From Progne subis subis (taxonomy: Eukaryota > Chordata > Aves > Passeriformes > Hirundinidae): a stretch of DNA of 64,000 bases. Shown piece after piece: positions 1 through 12,100 of this stretch (the first letter of the stretch is position 1; the number at the start of each line of letters is the position of its first letter). Location: assembly GCA_022316685.1 (NCBI GenBank), contig JAKJHU010000136.1, forward strand, positions 1,302,001-1,366,000, written 5' to 3'. The translations under genes were made by a program, and so were the position numbers. Under the pieces are notes generated by a model. That model searched no databases and was not told where the DNA came from. It saw only the letters and a list, made by a program, of their open reading frames with translations.

Positions 1-425
1 GCGGCACCGTGGCTCCAATCCAGAGTTGTCCTTAACTTCAACAGCAGCCAAACCAGCCCGGATTGTACCAGTCCCGTGTCCATGTTGTACCGAAGAAGAA
101 AACTAACTTCATAACCTGTCCGTGTTCAAAGGAGAGCTCAGCATAAATACAGCAAGAAATTGTGTCTGTTGGTTGAAAGTTGTCTGCTTCCTTTTACAAA
201 TGTTTACTCTTCTGAACTGTACTGTATATCCTGTTGATGAGATACGCTTGAGAAGTTAAATCACTATTGAAATTGTAATTACACTTTTTTTTTTTTTTTT
301 TTTAACTCTTGCCCAATGTGGAGGTGGGAAGGAAAAAAAAAAACCAACCCGAACAACCCAAGCAGAAAAAGTGGTGTGTTTTTGGAACGCTGAGTTGGCA
401 ATAAATGGTCTCCTATGAACCAAAT
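1..425 (+). other. Possible 3' end of a convergent plus-strand transcript
   Basis: No gene is recognised. Frame 1 is open from the window edge to a TAA at 112-114 (37 codons, ending RRRKLTS). The sequence then turns AT-rich and UTR-like, with a T run (about 281-303) and a plus-strand AATAAA at 400-405. This fits the last codons and 3' UTR of a gene running into the window from the left, convergent with RAMP1. The 37 codons match no family I know and could be open by chance. Confidence 0.3.
400..405 (+). terminator. AATAAA poly(A) signal, plus strand
   Basis: A canonical hexamer in UTR-like sequence. A motif match only, so use as a poly(A) site is an inference. Confidence 0.35.
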
Positions 426-718
426 CACAAAACTTTTGCCTTTGATGAGCAGAAACAATATGAGCTTTTTCTAAAAGTCACTCAGCTGAGGCTTAGAGCT
501 TGCCAGAGTGGAAGTGCAAAATGAGATTCTAATTCTGGTATTGAAATTATCAATGCTATTTAATGTAAGTGGTTTTGTCACAGTTTGGAATTTTTACATT
601 GTTAATTTCGGGCCCTGTTTGGGCTATAGTATTTTTTGTTTGTTTTTATTCATTGTGTGAAGTAGTTAAAAGAAATACAGGCTAATACCTAACTTAAGTA
701 CATGTTTAGTATTAGTAA

Positions 719-752
719 AATTATATATATATATAAAATATATATTATATAT
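719..752. repeat. (TA)n simple repeat
   Basis: Alternating TA with short AA interruptions, visible directly. No function is inferred. Confidence 0.8.
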
Positions 753-1903
753 TTCTTAGAAAAAAATAATGAAAGGGAGATTTTTTTTTAAGAAATCTGC
801 CTTTGGCTTTCCAGTCTGGCTGTGGTGAGGGAGCATCAGATGCTGTTTGATCTGATGAAGGTAAATGTAGGCACCTGGAGAGCACCTAATTGTGTTCTCC
901 AGATTCCTGCACTGAAAGGGAATGAGGCAGCTGGAACCCCACTACGTTTCCCCCCCATGGGTGCACACTTGGCTTTCCTGCTTTGGAAGAGTGTGGTGCT
1001 GCAGTTGCCTTTCCTGTGAGGAGCTGGATGGCTCTGAGAGCCTGCAGAGGAGAGCAGCACGTACCTCAGGAGCAGCTTCAGTCCTGTGCCAGAGCTCCCC
1101 TGGCATCCTCCAGCACTGGGATCATGCAGGGGAGCCGATGGAGCCCAGCCGAGCTTTTATAAACCAGAGAAATAAGTGTTTGTGTGGTTCATGCAGAGCA
1201 GCTGTGTGTGTGACACTTGGGCATTGGCTGTTGGGGGTTTGGTTTATCCCCCCTTCCCTCTTTCCTGCTGTTCCTCTGCTGCAGACGCTGGAGGGAATGA
1301 GAACAACCTCCATCGCAGGCACGGCAGAGCTGGGGCGCAGACTGGGAGCGTGAAACTCGTGTGTTGAGTTTTCCCTGTGCCTTTTCCTTTACAGCTTCAC
1401 CAGCTCCTGTAGCTGTTGCTGGAGGTCTGGGAAAGCAGGGAGGTGAAACACAGGGATTGGCATGCAGCAGGAGAGCTTCGCCTGCAGACGATACGAGGAA
1501 ACACAGATCAGCCCAGTATTTTTAAGTAGGCAACTGCAGTGAGAGATCTTTGCTGCCAAAACAGATAGGTCAGCAAAGGTAAGGAGTAAAACACTCACAG
1601 AAAGAGCGAGGCTGGGAATTACGTGCAGGTTTTGCTTGTGGCATTTGGAAGGTTGCTGTAATAAAATAGTTCTTGCTGTGGAGGCACCCTGGTACTGTTC
1701 TATCCTTCAGGAGGAGGGGTCACAGTCCCCATTTTCTTGGACTGTCACCATGGATGGCTCCCCACTCGTGCCAGGGAGCTGCTGCTGCTGTGCCCAGGGA
1801 GCCAGGGAAAGCTGTGTCCATCAAAGCCATCCCTGCTTCCCAGAACGATCCTGTTTAACCCCTTCCCGGTATTGTTGCTTGCCTGGAGGAGATGAGCAGA
1901 ATT

Positions 1904-1909
1904 AATAAA
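1904..1909 (+). terminator. AATAAA poly(A) signal, plus strand
   Basis: A canonical hexamer about 500 bp left of the RAMP1 3' end. It would be a natural end for a convergent transcript. Motif only. Confidence 0.3.
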
Positions 1910-2414
1910 GTTTGGATACTGTTAAATACTGTACAAGAAAGTCTGACCATTGGTTTGTGCTCATCCAGGACATGGGGAGGGGGGGCGGGGATCCTAGATC
2001 TCATCACCTCCCAGCCCAGGAAAATAAACGGAATTATTCCTGAACATGAGGAGAATTTTTATGTATATTTGTATAGATGCAACTAACCTATGCTTCTGCC
2101 AGAATCATAGACTGATTTGGGTTAGGGGGGGGTCTTAGCTGGGTGTCCCACTAGGATTTGGGATTGTTTTTGGGGGGGAAATACGAGAGTCAGGAGTGAA
2201 CAGCAGCTGGTGTCCCCAGGGAAGTCCTTCCTAAGCCTGCAAAGCACCGAAGGGCTCTGGAGTGCACCAGGGTAGGGCTGGGTGTCCCGATCCCATCCCA
2301 GGTGCTGCCCAGGGTCCCTGCACCAGCGCTGCCCACCCACACCCAGAGAGCTCGCCAGTGACCCCTCTGGCATCACAGAATGGGGGTGCTGAGGGAGGGC
2401 CTGACCTCAGCCTT

Positions 2415-2910
2415 CGCAGAGACAGGCACCCGCTTTATTCATGTGTGTATTTATTTATTTAGGTAGGAGAAGCACCTTATTCCCGTTCCTTGCTAGCCCC
2501 AGGGCAGCGCGGCAGGCTTGCCCACGTCGTTCCCCACGTCCTCGGCACAACCCAGGGAGAAGGTGCCTTTCCACGTGTGGGGGAAACCCGAACAGCACAG
2601 AGAGAGGAAGATGTTCAGGCGCTCCCAGACCCGCCGGTCTCGCGTGTGTCGATGCCGGGCTGGCAGGATTCCAACTCCCCGCGTCCCCCTCGGGTTTGGA
2701 TTTTCCCTTTAAGTTTTTCCCCTTTGGCACCGGGAGCGGCAGGGAGAGGCGGAGTCCCCGCTGCCCGTTCTGCCCGACGCCCGTCGCTTCCATGACATTT
2801 ACTGGGAACTCTTCCACTTTGCTGTCCGTGCTCCGGGGCTCCTTCCCTCGGCGATTCTCCTCCCGAACGCCGGCCACCTTCCCGGGGAGCCCCGCCCGGC
2901 CCCGCCGTGC
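2415..2910 (-). other. RAMP1: RAMP1 3' UTR
   Basis: Sequence after the stop codon down to minus-strand AATAAA signals (read as TTTATT on plus at 2434-2439, with more in the ATTT repeat at 2448-2460). The end point is inferred from the hexamers. Long frames on either strand here are GC-rich shadows. Confidence 0.6.
2434..2439 (-). terminator. RAMP1: RAMP1 poly(A) signal AATAAA
   Basis: A minus-strand AATAAA about 475 bp past the RAMP1 stop. Neighbouring ATTTATTT repeats offer overlapping hexamers. Confidence 0.5.
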
Positions 2911-3166
2911 CTACACGATGCCCTCGCTGCGTTTGCTCCTCCACACCACGAGCGCCGTCATCAGCAGGGTGACGAGCACGGGCAGCACGATGAAGGGACA
3001 CAGCACGCCGTTCGGGGGGTCGTGCAGGGCCCGGCCCGACGGGGAGCAGTTCCTGAAGTATTGCTTGTGCACGGCCACGAAGAACTCGTCCACCAGCCGG
3101 TTGGGCCAGTAGCAGTCGAGCCTCTCTGCGATCAGCGCCGTGCAGTTCGTCAGCTCCCCGTAGGTG
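2911..3166 (-). CDS. RAMP1: RAMP1 coding exon 3 (C-terminal)
   Basis: The acceptor is TTTTGCAG directly before 3166; the exon runs to the TAG stop at 2911-2913. It encodes most of the ectodomain (TYGELTNC through RNCS), the transmembrane helix and the tail. The first base completes a Gly codon begun in exon 2. The longer open frame to 3255 is intron read-through. Confidence 0.95.
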
Positions 3167-6100
3167 CTGCAAAACACGGGGACACCGGCTGGTTTGTATA
3201 CGGAGATACGCGTTATGTATGCTGGATGTAAAATACAAGATACATGCTGCGTCATCTATATATACACCTGTATATACACCAAGGCAATATGATATATCCC
3301 TCCCTGCATCGTATTCTGTTACAGAGGTGCGCACTCGAGATTGTACTACAGCTGTTATTTTTGAGCTCTTAAAGTTTCTAGCTATTGTTTGAGTTTACAG
3401 CTAGATGTACCCAGCCCTGTAAAAATATATAGTGGGTTTTCGAAAACCCCATATAAAAATATATGGGGTTTGGAGTTCATAGCTGGAGAGGTAAAAAGGT
3501 AACGGGGTGTTTTAAATTCCCACCAGGTTTTGCCACTTTGGTGGCAACCTTCTAAGTGCTCACCCACAGCCAAAAGCAGTTTTCATTTATGGAATGACCT
3601 GGTGGTGGTTTAATTTACAGAAGGAAACGAAAGCAGAAATAGTATTTACAGGAATAACAAGAAGCAAGTTTAGAGGGTTTTTATTTGGTTAGTGTTAGTT
3701 TTTGCAGAATTTCCTGCCTGAACTGTGCTGTTAAAAATACAGGCCAGACCCACATGTTTTAAGCAGACCTTCAAGAAACCCATCCCAACCTGGCCTTTGG
3801 AGCACCATCCTCCAGCTTGTGCGAGTTCAGTCCAAAGGGAGACAGAAATAAGTACATTGACTCTACTTTAAAATCTTCTTTTATTTGCTGAAAACTGGGG
3901 AGGTTGCATCGAAACCCACAACCCATCCCACCCCTCTATGGCCAGCAAGTCCGTTTTTCCACTTTTTAAAAAAAATACCTGGAAAACCAGGAGCAGCCCT
4001 GAGTCAGAGACTCTGTCCTTGTACCAGGCTATCCAGCCATCATCCTCTGGAATGACAGGTAAACCCTCTCTGCTTTCAAACTGGCTATGAGTAAAACACA
4101 GATACAAATACAACTACAACTTCCCCCCCCCAATCCCCATTAGTCACGTCTAATCCTGGAGAAGCAAGCAAAACAAACCCCAGCTCTCCAATTAAAAACC
4201 TGCCTGCAGGAAGAAATATTTTAGAAGCGGCTTCCCAGCCACTCTCCACAAGCCCTGTGCAGCTCCTCAGCTGGGGTTTGGGGTTTTGGGGCAGGCTGTG
4301 CCCACACAGCCAGAGATTTAATTAACGGGGCCTGCAGCTGCTAAAAGCAGCTTCTGCTCAGCATCTCAATGTGCAAAATTACCATTTCCTGTTCATCAGC
4401 ATCCTTAAGAGATCTTGGGAGCGCAGCATCTTCAGGAACCAGAGGCAAAGTGTTAACAGGCGAATAAAAGCTATTTTTAAAGCTGAAGGGCCATAGAGCA
4501 GCTGGCTCAGCCCTTCCCTGGCTCCAGCTGCGCTTCCACGGGGATAAATCCCTGCTCCCATCACTCTGTGTGAAGACACGCGAGGAACCGGAGCGCAGAG
4601 GTGCCAGCAAACGAAAGGATGGAGCGTCCCCGCCCTTCCCGGGGAGGCAGCGGCCCCGTTCAGCACTCGGCCACCTCCGGACGCGAGCACGGACACGAGG
4701 AGAGGAGCTGGGCAGTGTGGGGGGCCGGGAGCTGCCCGTGGGGCTCTGACGGGAGGGAGGTCCCCCATGCTAATGGGGGGGTTTAACACACCCTAAGTCT
4801 CTCGTCCCTTTCGTTTTTGCTGTTTTTGTTGAAGCCCCCCTGCTTCGGATGGCATCCTCAGCAGGAGCAGGGTGGCATCACGGGCACTCCCACCCTCTGC
4901 TCCACACACCCCAGAGGCCAGTGGGCAGTGGGTGGGAGGGTCCCAGAGGGAAAAGAAACTTCTCAGGGACAAGTCCCAGTGCAGAAGTGACACCGAGGGC
5001 TGCCGAGCTCTGGCCAAGGCAGAGCAAGGCTGGGTGCTCTTCAAGAGCAAATTTCTGCAAACCTGACCTTGGCACTTCTATCAACGGCCAACTAAGAGCA
5101 AAGCTGAGCTCTCAGCTATGGCCACGCGCTCTCATTTCTTCCACTTCACCTAACAGACCCCCAAAGAGCCCTGTGAGACTCCATCATCTCCTGCCCACCC
5201 CAAATGCACCCGGTCACAGGGCACTGGGGACCTTCTCCTGACCCAATGCCAGCATCCACTGCCTGGGCAGGGATAACCAGGGCTGACCAGGCTGCTTACA
5301 GTGCCCTGTCAGACTGGATCAGGATCCCTCTGGAGAGCAGCAGTGCTGATGCCCTGGCCTGAGTGCGCTCCTCCCTGCCACAGCCGTGGTGAACGTTCAT
5401 CCCCCAGCATCTGGTTCCCTCTCTTCTCACCAGCAGGGTCACGTTGTTCCCAGCCTGGTCCCACTGGGAATCCAGCCTGGGCCGGTGGTGAAACACCTCA
5501 GGGTGTTTTCCTGCTCAGCTCTGCCCTGTTCTTGCAGCCCACAGCCCAGCCCCAAAAAGCCATGTGCCCCCACACCCAGCACACCCAGCAGGGCAGAGCT
5601 GAGCCAAACTCCAGAGGCTGCAAGGACGATCCCCAGTCACAGAATTAAAACTCTCTGCAGAGAGGGTTGGAACTTTACCCTCTCTGTGAAAGTTCTCACG
5701 GACGGATGGAGAAGAGGGGCGCAGGATATGCCCACATGGATAACCTCAGTCTCTACTCAATAATTATTTTGCTCATTTTAACAGCTTTGCTTCAATATCG
5801 TTCCAACAAGCAGGGCAATATATACAACTACCTATGCTATGCAGGAAATAATTGGATCCAGCCACACCCAGACCCCACCCCAGGAAATTGAGGGGGTCCT
5901 TTCTGCATCTCCTGACTCAACAGGAGGGTCTCCCTCATAAACTTTGTTCCAAGCTCCCATTCTGCCTCTAGCAAACGTGGAGTGAAGCTTTTGGCTTTCA
6001 GACAAGCCCAGAGCTCAATTGCAAGCCTCCATCTCCTCCACAAAAATATGAAGCAGCTCTAGGATAGCACTGGGAAGGGGGTAGATTTTCCCAAACAATC

Positions 6101-9100
6101 CCACCACTGTCAGGAGACAGACCCCTGGCCCTGAAAAGCTCAGCTGTGCTTTGGAAGATTTTTCCCTACCCAGTGTGAGCTGCAGTTAGAACTGTTTTCC
6201 CTGTCACCATGGAAATGGTTTGGGTTTAAAGGATGCTGTGCATGGGCTGCAAGCAGGATGGGGATGGGGCTGGGCCACTGGTGGGAAGCAGTCAAGGAAT
6301 GATTTAGGGTTTGATGGCATCTGAATGCTTATACTGCTACAAATCCTAACAAATGCCTCTGGGTTTTTTTACCACTGCAGCCAAGACTGGAAGTGGCTCT
6401 GGCATTCATTCCTTGACAGCACTTGGACGTGGATGGTGTTGCACTAGGACTGGGGTTCACAGGACTGACAGCTCTCTCTTTCACCTCGAGTATCCCTGTA
6501 TTTCCCACCCTCCCTGAATTCCTTGCTTCAGAAGAGAAAAAAAAGAAAACACCACGAGGCTTTGCTTTTGCTTTGCAAATTAAAAGAAAACATTGATTTC
6601 CTCCTCTGCAAGGCTGCAGTGTGAGCCTGGAGCCAGGCTAAAGGGGCATCCAGAGGGGACCTGGCGAGCTGAAGATAAATAAGTAGATAATGAGATAATA
6701 AGGGAATGGATCAATCTGTTTTCTGTAAATAATGGATAAATAACCTGAAGACAGAGTGTGAGTGTGCTGCCAGCTGGGAGAGCGGCTCCGTCCCTGGCTG
6801 CAGCTGTCAGAGCAGCACCATCCCCCTGGCGAGCTCCTTCCCGCAGGACAGGGGAGGGGAAGAGGGGGAGACATTCCGTGGAGATTTTCAGGAACGCCCC
6901 AGGGTGGATATATTTGGGATGAAGATGCCTGGCCGGGCTGGAGTGACACCCGCAGCTGTGGCAGCGCTGGGCACCGTGAGCATCCCCCTCCTGCAAATCC
7001 ATTCCCTCGCCACGGCCCTCCAGCCGAAACCGAGGGGGGGAAAAGTATCCCCAAGTGATCGGGCTCCTGCTGACGCATTCGTGGGTGGGCAGTGGCGGCC
7101 CGACCCCTCCACATCCCGAAATAGCTGCCTCGAGGGAGACCACAGCTAATCCCCCGGGCCCAGCCAGCACGCTGCCGGAGCTGGAGTCAAAATAGCCAGG
7201 CTGATCTTTGGGATAATTCATCGGGCACAGCTGAGCTCCTGGCACCACCAGCACGGAGCGGAGGAGCCCTCGACACCAAAGAGCCCGAGATGCAGCTCCA
7301 GTCTGGCTTTTGAATCCCGGGGCAGCCAAAGCGCGCAACAGCTCATGCAAGTTCCCTCAGTCCGTGAGAAAAACTCGTGTATTAAAACCCACCCATTTTC
7401 CTTACATGAGCAGTGCTAAGAAAGCCAGCAGAGCTCCAGGGGGTTGGACAGACCTGCCCAAGCTCACCCAACACTCCAGAAGAGACCCCCTGGTTACACC
7501 AGAGCAGCAGTGCGAGAGCTCAGCTGATGCCCCTGAGATGGGAGCAGCATCTGCTGCCTGTGAACAGGACCAGTGACCAAGGATTACCGACTGCTGAGAC
7601 AATTCATGAATCCAGAGGTTCCCATCGCCCATCCTCAACTGAGCAGGAAATGGTGGAGCTTAGGGGCATTTTCCTGCTAAGTGCTGCATGCAGGAAATCA
7701 GAGCCCCAAACACGATGGTGCTGCTGGTGGCCCAGAGGCAAAACCTCCCAACATTTCTCCTCCTTTCAGACGGGTTTCACGCATTGAAATGCCCTGGTCT
7801 GGGGGAAGATCTGGAGAAAACAGGCTCTAGGCAGGGGCTTTATTTCCATTTCTTTGTCTCACACCTGGTGGAAAACAAAATCCTTCCCCTAGAGCCAGAG
7901 AGGTGACCAGCCAGGTATGCCACCCCCTGCCCACTCCTGCTGGGACACCTTCCCTTTCCCCAAAAAGGGGATGGTGACTCCCACACACATCCAGGCAGCA
8001 AGGTGTTGAGCCCACCCAAACCCCATATCCTCGCTGCTGATTTCCTGCACTAACTGAACTATTTCTACCCAATTTTTCCAGTGCCCCGAGGGCACAAGAG
8101 GATCAGAGGAATGTCATCCCTCAAATAACCCTGAGCCATGTGTTTGCACGGAGCAAATGGACTCAGGCAATCAAATTAAACCCTGGGAGCTTATCAACAT
8201 TTCCTCCAAGTGCCTCAAGGGTAACGAGTTTAGCTGAAGCTGTTCAGGAGACAAACAGGACATGTGAGATAAAGAACAAGATGGTGAGGGCTGGAACAAC
8301 AGCAGCAGCCCTGGGCATTTCTGAGCACCAGACGAGGCTTCTCAAAATCAGAAACCTGCCACAGTCTTTTGGGTCTCTTTCCCTCCATTCTGCCACGGAT
8401 CAAGGGGAAGGAAAACCCAACAGTACGTTTAGAATCACAGAACAGAGTCACTGAATCGTTACGGTTGGAAAAGACCTCCAAGATCTTGGAGTCCAGCCTT
8501 GAACGAAAGATGGGTATGAATACATGTGCAGGTTTTAATTTCACACAGAAGAAAGGGCCATGAAGCAGGAAATCACAAAAATTTCACAAAACCTCTTAAT
8601 TTTTGTGCAAAACACACTAATGGTACACGGCACCATCTGCTCCCTGTTTCCAGCTGACCCCCATCCCCACTGGTGCCACATCAGCTCATTTTTGTTCCAC
8701 TGCTGCATTTTCCCAGGGAAAGGCACAAGATGGGAAGTCAGCTGAAGGGGGGAAGAGTGAGGTTATTCTCTCCAACCAAGAGCCAGCCACCCCTGACCAG
8801 TCCAGTCAAAACCATCTCAGCAGATTTACACGACGGTGGTACCAAAAGATTCAGACTGCTGATTATAAATAGGAAAGAGCTAATCCAAAGAAAGCACTGT
8901 TTGCAATAAAAGCAAAACCAAACCCAAAGGAAATCCCCCCCCAAGAAACCCAACCCACAGAGCAGCCTATTCCCCATATGTGACAGCCCCAGTGTCCCTG
9001 CTGGGGTTGCACTGAGCAGGGTTCCCTTTCCACCCTCCTCATCCCACAGAGAATGCTCCCAAGCATTCCATCAGGGAAGCAAGGCTGCATCTCCACTGCT

Positions 9101-12100
9101 CCCAGGTCATAAATCACGGCTGACTCCCTGACACTGATTACAAACAGGAGGCTTAGCAGGCGGCTGCCACTGCCATACCATTCCAGCCTCTCCCTCTAGT
9201 TGCCTGGAAAAATCAACACACAACTTCTGCAAGCAGAGGCTGAGCCAGCAGCTCCGCTGGGAAAGTTTGGGATTTTCTCACAGTGAGGGTTTCAGGACAT
9301 CTCGGTGGCTTACGGGGTTTTCTTGCCGAGTTAAGGTGCCTTGAACTGTCTGCAGAACCAGAGTGCTGAGAAGAAATGAAAAATCTCATGGAAAATACAT
9401 CCATCAAGCTGTGAGGCACCAGCAGCCCCCGTGATGGGGATCCCAACCTGCCTCTTCATTAACCCACCAGTTTCCAACACACAACAGAGCCACGGTCTTC
9501 TACTGGAGCTCCACTGCTGTGGGGTGGAGCGTGGCCACCACCCTGACTTCCAAACCCTGCTTAGGCTAGGCTCCTTGAAAGCCCCTTCAATCCCAGAATG
9601 GCTGAGGCTGGAAATGACCTCGGGAGATCCACTTCACCTGGTCCAAATGCCCCTGCTCAAGCAGGGCCACCTACAGCTGGTTGCTGGCGACCATGTTCAG
9701 CAGTTTTTTTAGTATCTCCAAGGAAGGAGATTCCACATCCTCCCTGGGAGATCTGTGCCAGTGCCTGGCCCCCCTCACAGTGAAAACACATTTCCTGCTG
9801 TCCAGAGGGGATCTCCTGTGCCTCAGTTTCTGCCCGTGTTTTCCCACCAGGACATTTTCCTGGCTCACGTCCAACCTGGTGCCCACCAGAATCCCCAAGT
9901 CCCTTTCCAGTTTCTCTCCGGGTGGCCCCAGCACTGGGGCTGCTCCTCCTCAGGTGCAGGACTTTGTCCTTCCCCTTGCTGAGCTTCAGGAGGTTCCCAG
10001 CTTGCTGAGGAACTAATATGAAGGTGTTAAGGGCAGTGTCGACCCCCGTGGTACAGCCCTAGGCGCTGCAGCCGGCGTTTGGCCAATGATCAACATCCCA
10101 GGCCTGGCTGTTCCGGCAGTGCCCAACCCTCCTCATCCGGCACACACAGGAGACTGCCAAAAACCTCACCAGAATCCAGGCAGACAACATCCACTGCTCT
10201 CCCCTGCAAGCCCTCCGGGCTGGAGAAACGCCTTAGGGGCCCAGCAGGGCCGGAGGCAGGGCAGCATCAGCAGCACAGAGCGAAACCAGGGTGTTTCGCC
10301 CCCGAAATAAACCCCAGCGCCCTCCAGCCCAAAAGCCCAGAGGGGAGCGGGACGGGAGGGAGGAACCGAGGGAGCTCACTTACCCCACGGTCTCGTCCCA
10401 GTCGCACCAGAGGCGCTGGCCGATGCCCTCCATGCTGAGCTGGAACTGCTTGAGGCAGTAGTGCCGGATCATCCAGCCGTAGTCGGCCTCCTGGCACGCC
10501 GTGGCCGCGATGAAGTGCTGGGCTGCAAGACAGGCCGGGGCTGTCAGGGCCCACCGGGCTCACAGCCCCCGTCCCCCCGCGGCCCCGCGCCCCTGCCACA
10601 GCACAGCTGACCCCAGAGCGAGCCCAGCTGCTCCCAGCCTCCTCCTCTCAGGTTTATTCCCCTCCTCGCAGCCTCCCAAGCGCCTGGCGCTCATCAGTCC
10701 GTTAGCTGAGATCCAAGACGTGCCGGGTAACTCGGCCATCGGTGAGGATGCGCATCTATTCTCTGCTGATCGCCCGAAATGCCTTTGCACTTCAAAGGTC
10801 CAGGGTCTGGCCTTAAAAAACAAATAAGGGTGTGGGGGAAGCTGGGGAGTAAGAGAACCCTGCTGCTGAGCCCTGAAAAATGACCTGCACGGTGCCTTGG
10901 GAACAAATATCCACCTCTGATGGAGCACAGGGACAGACACAGGGAAATCCATCAGGCCCGTCCCTGACTGCACAGTGCTGACTGAATTCCCTCCTGGGAA
11001 CGCGTCCCTGCAGCTGCTTTAAAGACAGGGAAGAATAAGGTGCTGCTTACGGCCTCAGCACAAACACTGTGATGTTGCTGGTGAGAGGAAGGAGAAAGGA
11101 CACTGATGCTACAAAGGGAAGGGGAAAAAAAATCCTTTGGAGGAATGATTTAGTGAGCCTGGCTATAAATAATAGCTCTCCCTTGGTCCCAAAGTGCCAG
11201 CTAGTGCCTTTGCAGCTCCTGGAGTGCATTGCAGGCAGGCACCACATACCAGATCTATTTTTTGCTATGTGTGAATAACTCTGTGCTTTATTTTTATCTG
11301 ATTTTTTTTAACGCGACAGAATTGAGCTGCTTACTTAGTGGCCAAGGGACATCACCATGGGACACCAGCCCTCTGCGGCCTCCAAAATCCTCGGAGCTCT
11401 TAGGTACCAGCATCCTATGGCGACTGGTAGGAAGTCAGGACCTGGTGGGAAGGGCCCCCAGAGCCTTGGCTGATGTTCTCGGATGGGTGCAGGGCTCCCA
11501 CGCTGCCTCTGACAGCAGCAGCCGCTTTGGCCTGACTTGAGACGAAACCATGGGAGTTACTGGGCCAAGAGAAATTGAAGAGCACTAAAGCCTCACTGTT
11601 GCAATAATAAAACTGAGTTTATCAAAATCTCAAGCTCTGCCTAGCTGATACCTGCCAGGAGCACAACCTCAGCCTGGGATACGCCCTGCTCCCAGATGGG
11701 AGGGTTTGATGTGCATGGGCAAAGCACCAAGAGGAGAAGCAGCAGAAGCAGAAGAAGAAGCAGAAGAAGCAGAAGAAGCAGAAGAAAAAGAAGAAGGCAA
11801 GGTGCAATAATTTTACACGAGGCAAACATGAATGATCTGTAGACCGCAAATCTCAGTCCAGGCAGGTCAAGGATGATTGATGGCCAGGAGGATTTTCTCC
11901 CCTTGCCACCCCTTCCACTCTGGACGAGTCAAGTGAAGGAGTGACACGGCTGAGTGAGGCGGAGGCTCGGCAGCCACCCCGGGGTCACCCCGTGGTAATG
12001 TCCGTGCGCTGGACTGTGAAGGACAAGTGCCCTGGAAATATCACAGCCATCACTTGTCTGGACAAGCAGCTTGCAGAGAAAATGCCGCTGTGGAACGGGT

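Larger units (their letters stand above)
426..2414. other. Intergenic or extended 3' UTR sequence, no gene recognised
   Basis: About 2 kb with no supported coding region; all open frames are short and unlike known families. It contains an AT dinucleotide tract at 720-752. Further plus-strand AATAAA hexamers at 1904-1909 and 2023-2028 could be distal poly(A) signals of a transcript entering from the left. The RAMP1 3' end lies just to the right on the other strand. Confidence 0.5.
3167..10383 (-). other. RAMP1: RAMP1 intron 2
   Basis: A 7.2-kb intron. It holds nested palindromes at 3434-3468, a CR1 fragment at 8432-8502, most of a longer CR1 at 9593-10,212, and a GC-rich block near 6,780-7,180. 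No coding family was recognised in any of the short frames. Confidence 0.85.

Noticed and set aside
2441..3112. 223-codon plus-strand frame
   Set aside because: Antisense shadow of the GC-rich RAMP1 terminal exon and UTR.
6580..7350. 256-codon minus-strand frame in RAMP1 intron 2
   Set aside because: GC-rich intron sequence, no recognisable domain, and no splice link to RAMP1.
11622..11849. Leu- or Phe-rich minus-strand peptides
   Set aside because: Translation of an AAG/CAG simple repeat.
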